64,000 nt of DNA from CAJAUT01 sp964502225. Its GTDB lineage: Bacteria; Patescibacteriota; Microgenomatia; UBA1400; UBA12108. Every line of letters begins with the position of its first letter. Position 1 is the stretch's first letter. The notes under the pieces were generated by a model, which worked only from the letters and a program-made list of their open reading frames with translations, did not search any database and was not told the DNA's origin. The DNA lies in NCBI GenBank assembly GCA_964502225.1, contig CAZCUC010000002.1, positions 1 to 64,000 on the forward strand. The letters are read 5' to 3'. Shown piece after piece: positions 57,536-64,000 of this stretch. The position numbers were made by a program, and so were the translations under genes.

Positions 57536-58387
57536 TTAGTCCTCTTGTATATAGCTATCATACCATTTTATACTTTTAACCTTGTTAAACCAAGTCATTT
57601 GCCTTTTAACGTAAGCCATTTCGTCCCTTACCCAATTCTCTATCAGTTGAGCGTAGGACAAATCACCTTTTAGGTAGCTAATAATACTTTTGTAGCCAAT
57701 AGCGGTCATAGATTTGAGGTTGGGATCGTATTTGGAAAGGAGTGTTTTGGTTTCTTCGATCGCTCCATCATTTAGCCGGTCTATTACCCGAGATTTGATA
57801 ATACTACGATGATTCGAATCATCGTAGTATTTAAGTCCAATGAGATTAGATTCGAGCTTAGAGAGGCTAGATTCTCGTGTGGACTTGGGAGATACGGCAA
57901 CTTCAATTGCACGACTTAATCGCCGGGGATTGTTCACATCACTATTGTTCATACTGGCAAATTTGGCTAGATCTAACTCTTTTAACTTGAGCTTTAGCTT
58001 GGAGGTAGATAGGAGCGATAGCTCGTCGCGGAGTGATTGATTGATGGGGACACTGAGTGTCGCAATCCCATCAGTTAAGGCTTTGACGTAGAGGCCAGTA
58101 CCACCCACCACAATAACCTGTTTATCCTCTTCCCATGCACGCTGGATATGAGGCATGACAGAGTTGTACCAGACAGATACTGAGCATTCCTCGTCTGGAT
58201 CCACGATGTCGATCCCGTAGAGCACAAGATCTTTTGGATGATCTTTGCCGGTGACGATGTCCATACCTCGATAGACCTGGCGAGAGTCGGCAGAGACCAA
58301 AATGCTTGGTGAGAGTTTAGATAACTCGATGGCTTTTTTGGTTTTACCGGTGGCAGTTGGTCCGACGACACAGTGGAGTTTGTGCAT
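57536..58387 (-). CDS. miaA: tRNA dimethylallyltransferase MiaA
   Basis: About 283 residues. Adds dimethylallyl to A37 of tRNAs reading UNN codons. P-loop VGPTATGKTKKAIELS, the DSRQVYRGMDI block, VGGTGLYVKAL and NNPRRLSRAIE are present. Around residues 184-195 the peptide YYDDSNHRSII comes from a 32-bp perfect palindrome in frame, in the loop before the RV-helix, apparently tolerated. The ATG at 58387 lies one base after the ABC permease stop; an upstream TTG is possible. Confidence 0.95.
   Translation of the reverse strand: MHKLHCVVGPTATGKTKKAIELSKLSPSILVSADSRQVYRGMDIVTGKDHPKDLVLYGIDIVDPDEECSVSVWYNSVMPHIQRAWEEDKQVIVVGGTGLYVKALTDGIATLSVPINQSLRDELSLLSTSKLKLKLKELDLAKFASMNNSDVNNPRRLSRAIEVAVSPKSTRESSLSKLESNLIGLKYYDDSNHRSIIKSRVIDRLNDGAIEETKTLLSKYDPNLKSMTAIGYKSIISYLKGDLSYAQLIENWVRDEMAYVKRQMTWFNKVKSIKWYDSYIQED
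57800..57831. repeat. 32-bp perfect palindrome inside miaA, family A
   Basis: Each arm is AATACTACGATGATTC, meeting without a spacer. The central 28 bp match the intergenic palindrome at 19846-19873 except for one symmetric pair change. The reading frame passes through it without a stop. Confidence 0.93.
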
Positions 58388-58388
58388 A

Positions 58389-59177
58389 TTAGTCAACGGA
58401 AATTAATCCACGCTTAAGAATGTGAGAGAAGCTACGGTGAATCATAAGCATGGCAATTACAAAATAAATTAGACAGAGGAAGGTGGGCCAAATCAAATCT
58501 GTTAAGGGTGATGGTGAACCATTCGCGGCGGAGCGCATGGCTTCAAAAACGTAGCTGGCTGGGACATAGCTGGCCACTGATTGTGCCCAGGGCGGCAAAC
58601 TACTGACGGGATAGTAAACAGCGGCAAAGGGAGCCACGATGTAGATTGAGGTCCATGCCAAAGTTTGGATCTTGGTACCATAACGCATGATAATCCCAGC
58701 AACTAGCAAGCCAAAAACCCATCCAAACATAATTAGGAGTACTGCCCAGGGCACTAAGACGAGACCAACAGAGAGAATATTGGCGGAATAAAGAAAATAA
58801 ACGAGGAGACTGGCATAGGTGAAGGAAATGATGGCCTTGCCTACTCCAAGCAACAACAACGTGATTACCCACTCCATAAATTTAACGGGTGAGACAAAAA
58901 TATTGACCAAGTTGCGGTTCCAGAGATCTTCGAGCAGATTGACGGCAATTTCATACTGACTACGCCAAGGGAAGATCCAGAGAATAATGCCTCCGAGGAG
59001 TCCGAGGATTAGAGTACTGCCCCCGCCCTCTAGATTTTTGGCAAAGTAGCTACTAGTCATGCCCCAAAGGATAATATCCACAGTTGGCCAGAAAAAAGCA
59101 TCACTCAAACGATCAAGGGAGTGCTTGAATAGATAGAGATAGCGAAGAGTAAGACCCCAAATACGATATAACTTCAT
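58389..59177 (-). CDS. ABC-2 type permease
   Basis: 262 residues, six helices, of the ABC-2 (COG0842-like) group. GIIDVILWGMTSSYF-type start (VDIILWGMTSSYF) and ASYVPASYVFEAMRS near the end are typical. Its ATG overlaps the stop of the ATPase gene 59174-60082 by four bases, so the two form an exporter for an unknown substrate, perhaps polysaccharide or lipid. Confidence 0.9.
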   Translation of the reverse strand: MKLYRIWGLTLRYLYLFKHSLDRLSDAFFWPTVDIILWGMTSSYFAKNLEGGGSTLILGLLGGIILWIFPWRSQYEIAVNLLEDLWNRNLVNIFVSPVKFMEWVITLLLLGVGKAIISFTYASLLVYFLYSANILSVGLVLVPWAVLLIMFGWVFGLLVAGIIMRYGTKIQTLAWTSIYIVAPFAAVYYPVSSLPPWAQSVASYVPASYVFEAMRSAANGSPSPLTDLIWPTFLCLIYFVIAMLMIHRSFSHILKRGLISVD

Positions 59178-60082
59178 TTTTCCCTCGCAATCTTCATAAA
59201 GTAATCTTCTAGATTGGGCTTGTCGATAGAAATCTCGGTGTAGCCAATATTTTTCTTGGTAACCTCGTAGAGGAATAAAGGCAGTAAAGTTTCTTTGATG
59301 GTAATCGTATATTGTTTGTCATCGACCAACGACTCCAGTTTGCGAAGAGTGATGAGCTTATCTAGTTCGGCTGAGTTTTTGGTCACGCGTAGTCGTAAGT
59401 GGGAGAATTCGAGTTTTTTAGCGAGATTGGCGGGTGAGTCAGCTCCCACAACGAGTCCGTCCTTGAGAATAATCACTCGGTCGCACAACTCCTCTACCTC
59501 GGCCATATTGTGAGAGGTTAAGATGATCGAAGTATTGAACTTGGTCCGCTGATCGGCGAAGAACTCTCGCATGTAGGTAGCGACTTCGGGGTCTAAACTG
59601 GCAGTAGGCTCGTCGAGCAAAAGGACCTTGGGAAAGTTGACCATAGAGCGAGCGAGATTGACCCGAGTACGTTGCCCGGCAGAAAGTGAGCCAAAAGGCT
59701 GATGCCAAATTTTATCTAGTCGAAAGATTTCTTTGATTTTATTTAATCTCTTTTTACGATCGTCGATTTTGTACAACCAAGAAGTCCATGTTAGATTTTC
59801 GGCAACTGTAATCCGCCAAGGTAGATCGGTATAGGTAGAGGAAAAGTTCATGGATTCGAGGATCTCGGATTTGTGCAGGGAGAGATCCTTACCAAAAACA
59901 TTGATTGCTCCACTAGTTGGCGTGAGAATACCAAGGAGCATTTGGAGAGTCGTGGTTTTGCCCGCGCCGTTGGGGCCGAGGATCCCTAAAATCTCCCCTT
60001 CTGCCATGTCGAAACTAATCCCTTTGATGACGGGATTTTGCTTAAAACTCTTTTTTAAATCTTTTACCTCAAGTATCGCCAT
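59174..60082 (-). CDS. ABC transporter ATP-binding protein
   Basis: 302 residues. Walker A GPNGAGKTTTL, signature LSAGQRTRVNLARS (LSAGQ rather than LSGGQ), Walker B VLLLDEPTASLD and switch His in LTSHNMAE. The C-terminal 80 residues are the usual extension of drug/polymer exporters. TACAAT ends six bases before the ATG, so it starts a transcript including its permease and miaA. Confidence 0.95.
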   Translation of the reverse strand: MAILEVKDLKKSFKQNPVIKGISFDMAEGEILGILGPNGAGKTTTLQMLLGILTPTSGAINVFGKDLSLHKSEILESMNFSSTYTDLPWRITVAENLTWTSWLYKIDDRKKRLNKIKEIFRLDKIWHQPFGSLSAGQRTRVNLARSMVNFPKVLLLDEPTASLDPEVATYMREFFADQRTKFNTSIILTSHNMAEVEELCDRVIILKDGLVVGADSPANLAKKLEFSHLRLRVTKNSAELDKLITLRKLESLVDDKQYTITIKETLLPLFLYEVTKKNIGYTEISIDKPNLEDYFMKIAREK

Positions 60083-60104
60083 TTAATGATTGTATCATGC
60101 TAGA

Positions 60105-60908
60105 TCAGGAGGAAGCAGAGGAATAGGATAGGAGGGCGCGGTGCCAGAACCATAATGCGAGGCGGAGCTGGACCAAAGCAAGGAAAGCAAACCCAAGCAA
60201 GTACCACGGATTGTAGAGACCAAAAATAATCCTGGCGGGGATAGTGGCCATGAGCGCGAAAGGAAACAAGTAGGTGAGAACGGAGCTACCGATCTTGCCG
60301 TAGATCTCGATGGGCATAGAAGCCATTTTTTCTAGATCGCGATAAAGCATAATTGTGTTGTCGACTTCGAGATACTTGACCCCGATGGCGATGATTGCAA
60401 TGTGCCAGGCCAGGATTGTGAGTGCACTGATTGCGATCGCAGAGATTACAGCTAGGATAATGGGTAGACTGAGGGGAAAGCCTGTGGCGAGCCAGGCCCA
60501 AATGACAATACCAAGGTAAGGCAGAAATAAAATCAAGTCTAGTGGGTCGGTATAGGAAAAGAGACTATAAAATAATTCGGACAAGGGGTTGAGTAAGTAA
60601 AAATCAAAAGTACCATCCACAACTTTTTGGCGAAAAAGATAAATCCCGCGCATAAACAATTGAATCAGCGAACTAACCAAGTTGAATAAGGCAAGGATAA
60701 GGATGGCTTGAGATAGCGTGTACCCTACGATAAGTTGGGCACGTCCAACTATGAGGTAGACCATCAAAAAAGCTGTACCCAGTCTAAACAATTTACTGAC
60801 TATGAATAGTACCGCGGCGAGACGAGCATTGGCTATTTGACTTTGAAACTGCTGAGCCGTGAGCTTGAGCCAGACACGCAGATAAGCTTTGAAAAAATGT
60901 GATTTCAT
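60105..60908 (-). CDS. ABC-2 family permease (DUF990-type)
   Basis: About 267 residues, six helices, starting MKSHFFKAYLRVW and with SLSEL-like FYLLNPLSELFYSLFSYTDP. Start at 60908 overlaps the preceding permease stop by four bases. Together with that permease and the ATPase at 61693 it makes a COG4586/COG4587/COG3694-type exporter. Confidence 0.88.
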   Translation of the reverse strand: MKSHFFKAYLRVWLKLTAQQFQSQIANARLAAVLFIVSKLFRLGTAFLMVYLIVGRAQLIVGYTLSQAILILALFNLVSSLIQLFMRGIYLFRQKVVDGTFDFYLLNPLSELFYSLFSYTDPLDLILFLPYLGIVIWAWLATGFPLSLPIILAVISAIAISALTILAWHIAIIAIGVKYLEVDNTIMLYRDLEKMASMPIEIYGKIGSSVLTYLFPFALMATIPARIIFGLYNPWYLLGFAFLALVQLRLALWFWHRALLSYSSASS

Positions 60909-61693
60909 CGTCCCTCGGCCTCGTATGATTTGATCCCCTTTTGCCATATAAAGCGAGCCAATAATCCAAGGATTACGACCCAACAGATGCTCGTAAGGAG
61001 ATGAAAAGTAATATTGGTGTCTGTACCCAAGTAGATTTTAAGAGGAGCATATAAAAGGTAAGGAAAAGGCGTAAAGTGAAGCCATTGTTGCCATACAAGT
61101 GGGAGCATATCGAGAGGAAACATGGCACCGGTCGCAAACTCCATAACTACCATGAGGAGGAATCTGGGTGCCCAGATATCGCGTGACCAAAAAGCCAAAG
61201 AACCAAAGATAACGTTGATGTAAAAATAAATCAGGATAGCTAGGATTACGGAAAGAGAAAATAGAATGATAGTCATCGGGTTGGATTGCAAGAATATGGG
61301 TGGGTGAAAAACAAAATATATCAAAGGCAATTCGATAAACATAAAGCCCAAGTTAAAAAGTTTGTCGGCAGAATCGCGGACGAAGAAAAAGCTAAACATG
61401 TTGATCGGTCGCATGAGCGGGATAGTGAGTGCACCGGTATTGATCATCCCACCTAAATCAATAGTGCGTGACCCCATGACGAGTGAGCGGAGAATGGTCG
61501 TCCCAAAAAGGTAGGTCATGATGGCGGGAAAAGCGTAACCGTAGATATCACCCCCCTGCCCTAGGACTGATTTCCAGATGAAAAATGGGATGAGAAAAAC
61601 AAAAATCTGTCTTACCCTCCACATGACCATGTTGAGTCGGTAGGCAAAGATCTCTTGGAGAGTGATCGTGAATAGTGAGAAATATTTTCGCAT
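60905..61693 (-). CDS. ABC-2 family permease
   Basis: 262 residues, six helices. VMGSRTIDLGGMINTGALTIP and the conserved MRPINMFSFFFVRDSAD match the COG4587-like permeases. Shares one base with the ATPase stop (TAATG). Second half of a hetero-dimeric membrane part with the protein at 60105. Confidence 0.9.
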   Translation of the reverse strand: MRKYFSLFTITLQEIFAYRLNMVMWRVRQIFVFLIPFFIWKSVLGQGGDIYGYAFPAIMTYLFGTTILRSLVMGSRTIDLGGMINTGALTIPLMRPINMFSFFFVRDSADKLFNLGFMFIELPLIYFVFHPPIFLQSNPMTIILFSLSVILAILIYFYINVIFGSLAFWSRDIWAPRFLLMVVMEFATGAMFPLDMLPLVWQQWLHFTPFPYLLYAPLKIYLGTDTNITFHLLTSICWVVILGLLARFIWQKGIKSYEAEGR

Positions 61694-62613
61694 TATTTGC
61701 CCGCAAAAACTTGGCGAATGACATCTTCAATCTCTACTTCTTTAATGTTGATGTCGACTACCCCAGGATCTTTGAGGAGATCGACGGCTTTTTCGGCTAC
61801 TTGCGCCCGCAAGACTTTGTGGGTGGTCGTGCCAGAGGGAGTAATAACTTCGATGATTTTATGCTGGCTAAATTTGGCGATCACGTCGGAGAGCAAGCCG
61901 TCATAGAGGATGCTACCCTGATCGATGATGATGACCCGTTTACAGAGCTCTTTGACATCGTCCATATAGTGACTAGTTAGGATAATCGAACCCTCGCTAT
62001 TTTGGTTGTATTCTTTGAGAAAGTTGCGCATGGATTGTTGCATGACGACATCTAAACCGATGGTGGGCTCGTCGAGAAAAAGGATTTTGGGGGAGTGAAT
62101 GAGGGCGGCTACGAGCTCGGCTTTCATTCGCTGACCGAGAGAGAGCTTGCGAACCTGGACGTTTAAGACGTCGCCAATCTCGAGCATTTCTACCAGTTTA
62201 TTGAGAGTTTTTTTGTAGACGCTATCTCTTATCCCGTAGATATCTTTGGCTAAATTGAATGACTCGATTGCGGGCAAGTCCCACCACAACTGATTTTTTT
62301 GACCCATGACTAGGGAGATCTGGCGAAGGAAATCGTAATCACGTTTCCAGGGATCATGACCGATCACCCTCACCTCGCCAGAGGTGGGATAAAGTAAACC
62401 GGAGAGCATTTTGAGAGTCGTGGTTTTGCCCGCACCGTTTGGCCCGATAAAACCTACTAGCTCCCCTTCGTCGATCACAAAGGAGACATCTTTGACGGCA
62501 ACTTTCTCTTCTTTGATTGGAGCAAATAAATCTTTAATTGAACCCGAGAGGCCTGTACGCTTTTTCTGGACGGAGTAGACCTTTCTCAGGTTATCAGCGA
62601 TGATTGTGTGCAT
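61693..62613 (-). CDS. ABC transporter ATP-binding protein (COG4586-like)
   Basis: 306 residues. An N-terminal extension before the P loop, then Walker A GPNGAGKTTTL, Q loop VMGQKNQLWW, signature LSLGQRMKAEL (LSLGQ variant), Walker B ILFLDEPTIGLD, and switch in LTSHYMDD. Powers the permease pair encoded directly downstream. TAAGAT ends six bases before the ATG. Confidence 0.95.
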   Translation of the reverse strand: MHTIIADNLRKVYSVQKKRTGLSGSIKDLFAPIKEEKVAVKDVSFVIDEGELVGFIGPNGAGKTTTLKMLSGLLYPTSGEVRVIGHDPWKRDYDFLRQISLVMGQKNQLWWDLPAIESFNLAKDIYGIRDSVYKKTLNKLVEMLEIGDVLNVQVRKLSLGQRMKAELVAALIHSPKILFLDEPTIGLDVVMQQSMRNFLKEYNQNSEGSIILTSHYMDDVKELCKRVIIIDQGSILYDGLLSDVIAKFSQHKIIEVITPSGTTTHKVLRAQVAEKAVDLLKDPGVVDINIKEVEIEDVIRQVFAGK

Positions 62614-62622
62614 GGAATAATC

Positions 62623-62898
62623 TTACCAGATTATTTTGCGCAAAGGCTTGGCGGCCTTGAAGTTGACGACGTGGTGAGATTTGACGGTCACACGTTTGTC
62701 AGACTTGCCAAAGGGAACAACATCTTTTGGCCCTACTTTACCGATAGAAAGTGTCCCAACTCCGGACAAGACAACTTTGTCGCCCTTTTTGAGGGTTTTG
62801 ATAATCTCATCGAGAAAGGTGTCGATGGCATCTTTGGCGGTTTTTTTGGTCATGTGGGCAGATTTGGCAATAATTTCGTAGTAATCAGATTTTTTCAT
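62623..62898 (-). CDS. HU-family DNA-binding protein
   Basis: 91 residues with the HU fold. KKTAKDAIDTFLDEIIKTL forms the dimer helices and GVGTLSIGK the beta-arm base; the usual GRNPxTG tip is replaced by KVGPKDVVPFGKSDKRV, a divergent arm. Bends and packs DNA. GGAG lies five bases before the ATG. Probably expressed separately from rny because a palindrome lies between. Confidence 0.93.
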   Translation of the reverse strand: MKKSDYYEIIAKSAHMTKKTAKDAIDTFLDEIIKTLKKGDKVVLSGVGTLSIGKVGPKDVVPFGKSDKRVTVKSHHVVNFKAAKPLRKIIW

Positions 62899-62927
62899 TT
62901 GATCTCCTCAATATTATTTAATAACAC

Positions 62928-62947
62928 GGGCGGATAATAATCCGCCC
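62928..62947. repeat. GC-rich palindromic repeat between rny and HU
   Basis: GGGCGGAT and ATCCGCCC flank AATA. In the rny direction the hairpin is followed by GTGTTATT, not a T run, so it is a weak terminator at most. With the adjacent CCTACA it resembles a REP-like repeat I recall from other genomes. Confidence 0.6.
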
Positions 62948-62959
62948 CTACAAATATGC

Positions 62960-64000
62960 TTATTTGGCGACTTGCTGGGCGCGGGTCTCACGAATGGTCG
63001 TGACCGTCACGGTACCTGGATAGGTCAGCTTGGCTTTGATCTCGTCGCGGATGTCGCTGGCCAGTCTGACGGCTTCGTCGTCGGTAGCCTTACCTGGATC
63101 GACCATAACACGCACTTCGCGTCCGGCTGAGATGGCGTAGGCTTCAAATACCCCTGGTTTGCTCATAGCGATGTCTTCGATGGCTTTCAAGCGCTTGACG
63201 TACTCGGCGACGTTCTCGTAGCGAGCACCTGGGCGTGAACCGGAGATGGCGTCAGAGATATAAACCAAGATGGCTTCTTTGCTCGTAAACTCGACATCTT
63301 CGTGATGCTGAGCGACACAGTCCACAACAGCTTTGGGCATGTTGTATTTCTCTAGTAGCTTGACACCGAGCTCGACGTGACTACCCTCTTCATCGGTCAC
63401 GATCTTGCCGATATCGTGGAAAAGACAACCGAGTCGGACGATGTCGACGTTGGCGTGCGTCTCAGCCGCCAAGTTCATGCCGATACGGGTTTCTTCGAGG
63501 GTGTGAGCCAACATGTTTTGGCCATAACTAGAGCGGAACTTGAACCGACCGAGCATGGCGATCAGATCGGTGGGAAGATTGTAGGCACCTACCATGTGGC
63601 AGAGTTTTTTGCCTTCTTCAAACATGATTTTTTCGATATCGTGACGAGCTTTGGCGACGTATTCCTCGATGCGAGTAGGCTGGATACGACCGTCCTTGAT
63701 CAACCGTTCGAGGGCGACACGGGCCACCTCGCGACGAACCCCGTCGTAACACGACAACCTGACTTCACCGGGAGTTTCGTCCATGTCGATATCGACACCA
63801 GTGACTTTTTCGAAAGTACGGATATTCCTACCCTCTTTGCCGATAATGCGACCTTTGACGTCGTCATCGGCGATCTTGACGGTCGAAATGGTAAACTCGG
63901 CAACGTACTCGGTAGAACCATGGTACATGGCATCGATGAGAAGACTTTGGGCTTTTTCTTCGACAGATTCCTTGATTTCGTCTTCGGCGGTGCGGATACG
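62960..64000 (-). CDS. rny: Ribonuclease Y (5' end outside the window)
   Basis: The open frame runs off the right edge, so the 5' part is missing; 346 residues remain. A coiled-coil tail end (EIKESVEEKAQSLLIDAM) leads to a KH domain (GRIIGKEGRNIRTFEKVTG) and the HD domain with GCLFHDIGK and VAQHHEDVE. Endoribonuclease that starts mRNA decay; the N-terminal membrane helix is expected beyond the edge. The final ETRAQQVAK is intact. Confidence 0.95.
   Translation of the reverse strand, partial: RIRTAEDEIKESVEEKAQSLLIDAMYHGSTEYVAEFTISTVKIADDDVKGRIIGKEGRNIRTFEKVTGVDIDMDETPGEVRLSCYDGVRREVARVALERLIKDGRIQPTRIEEYVAKARHDIEKIMFEEGKKLCHMVGAYNLPTDLIAMLGRFKFRSSYGQNMLAHTLEETRIGMNLAAETHANVDIVRLGCLFHDIGKIVTDEEGSHVELGVKLLEKYNMPKAVVDCVAQHHEDVEFTSKEAILVYISDAISGSRPGARYENVAEYVKRLKAIEDIAMSKPGVFEAYAISAGREVRVMVDPGKATDDEAVRLASDIRDEIKAKLTYPGTVTVTTIRETRAQQVAK

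Noticed and set aside
1..64000. Possible UGA recoding, as in some CPR lineages
   Set aside because: Many genes end in TGA within ATGA overlaps and no conserved domain reads through TGA, so the standard bacterial code applies.
1..64000. CRISPR array or complete defence system
   Set aside because: No regularly spaced direct repeats and no cas, restriction or nuclease-helicase clusters were seen; the two GIY-YIG proteins and the BRO-N gene are isolated.

Overview
The window looks like a chromosome segment of a Candidate Phyla Radiation (Patescibacteria) bacterium, most likely the Microgenomates side. That lineage call is inference from gene content, not a database result. Signs are a compact gene set packed mostly on the minus strand with 1-4 nt overlaps, a very small RNase P RNA, an archaeal-type aspartyl-tRNA synthetase, a prolyl-tRNA synthetase lacking the usual editing insertion, a stand-alone half-MFS protein and several CPR-style hypothetical proteins. 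TGA is used as an ordinary stop in many ATGA overlaps, so the UGA=Gly code of some CPR groups does not apply. No ribosomal operon, CRISPR array, phage or transposase is present.

Layout. 1-0.5 kb: tRNA-Glu followed by a GIY-YIG nuclease gene that is bracketed by a second copy of the tRNA 3' end. 0.5-4 kb: thiol/redox module (MsrB, DipZ-like CcdA-TlpA fusion, thioredoxin-like protein, LUD protein, ArsR regulator). 5-9 kb: Lon protease behind a CIRCE-type operator, SAM-hydrolase-like protein, RsuA/RluB pseudouridine synthase, YibE/F. 10-11.7 kb: Fur regulator with ZIP transporter, divergent from a His-rich exported protein, sharing a clear operator. 11.7-14.5 kb: TspO, DUF1653, Nudix, aldo-keto reductase, peptidase E. 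14.5-19.3 kb: a tightly coupled copper operon (ArsR-YHS regulator, CopA, TauE-like/cupredoxin fusion, HMA chaperone). 19.3-31.7 kb: accessory housekeeping enzymes, two more S51 peptidases, MscL, RRM protein, Nramp-like transporter, Hpt, BRO-N/nucleotidyltransferase pair, ALDH, zinc-ribbon protein, ADH. 31.7-35.8 kb: tRNA-Gln, bactofilin-like membrane protein, MazG-like, DUF1295, HD protein. 35.8-37.7 kb: a T-box leader controlling a CsaA-like tRNA-binding protein and ProRS. 38-48 kb: GltX, AspS, DacA, RecJ, a TrpR-superfamily regulator, CCA-adding enzyme, DMT transporter. 48-64 kb: RNase P RNA, SecDF, AbrB/HTH pair, cell-envelope proteins, UppP, MiaA, two ABC-2 export systems, HU and RNase Y (cut by the window edge).

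Three genome-scale patterns stand out. First, more than twenty genes that begin a transcription unit have a -10-like hexamer ending exactly 6-7 nt before the ATG, meaning leaderless mRNAs, whereas genes inside operons carry GGAGG-type ribosome sites. Second, short perfect palindromes of several families occur between and inside genes; one family sits 6-7 nt upstream of three consecutive genes including the TrpR-like regulator, and another occurs once between genes and once in frame inside miaA with compensatory changes. Third, operators that overlap promoters or start codons can be read directly for Fur, two ArsR proteins, HrcA (CIRCE) and the BRO-N protein. The T-box leader is complete in its antiterminator/terminator part and is the most secure regulatory RNA here.
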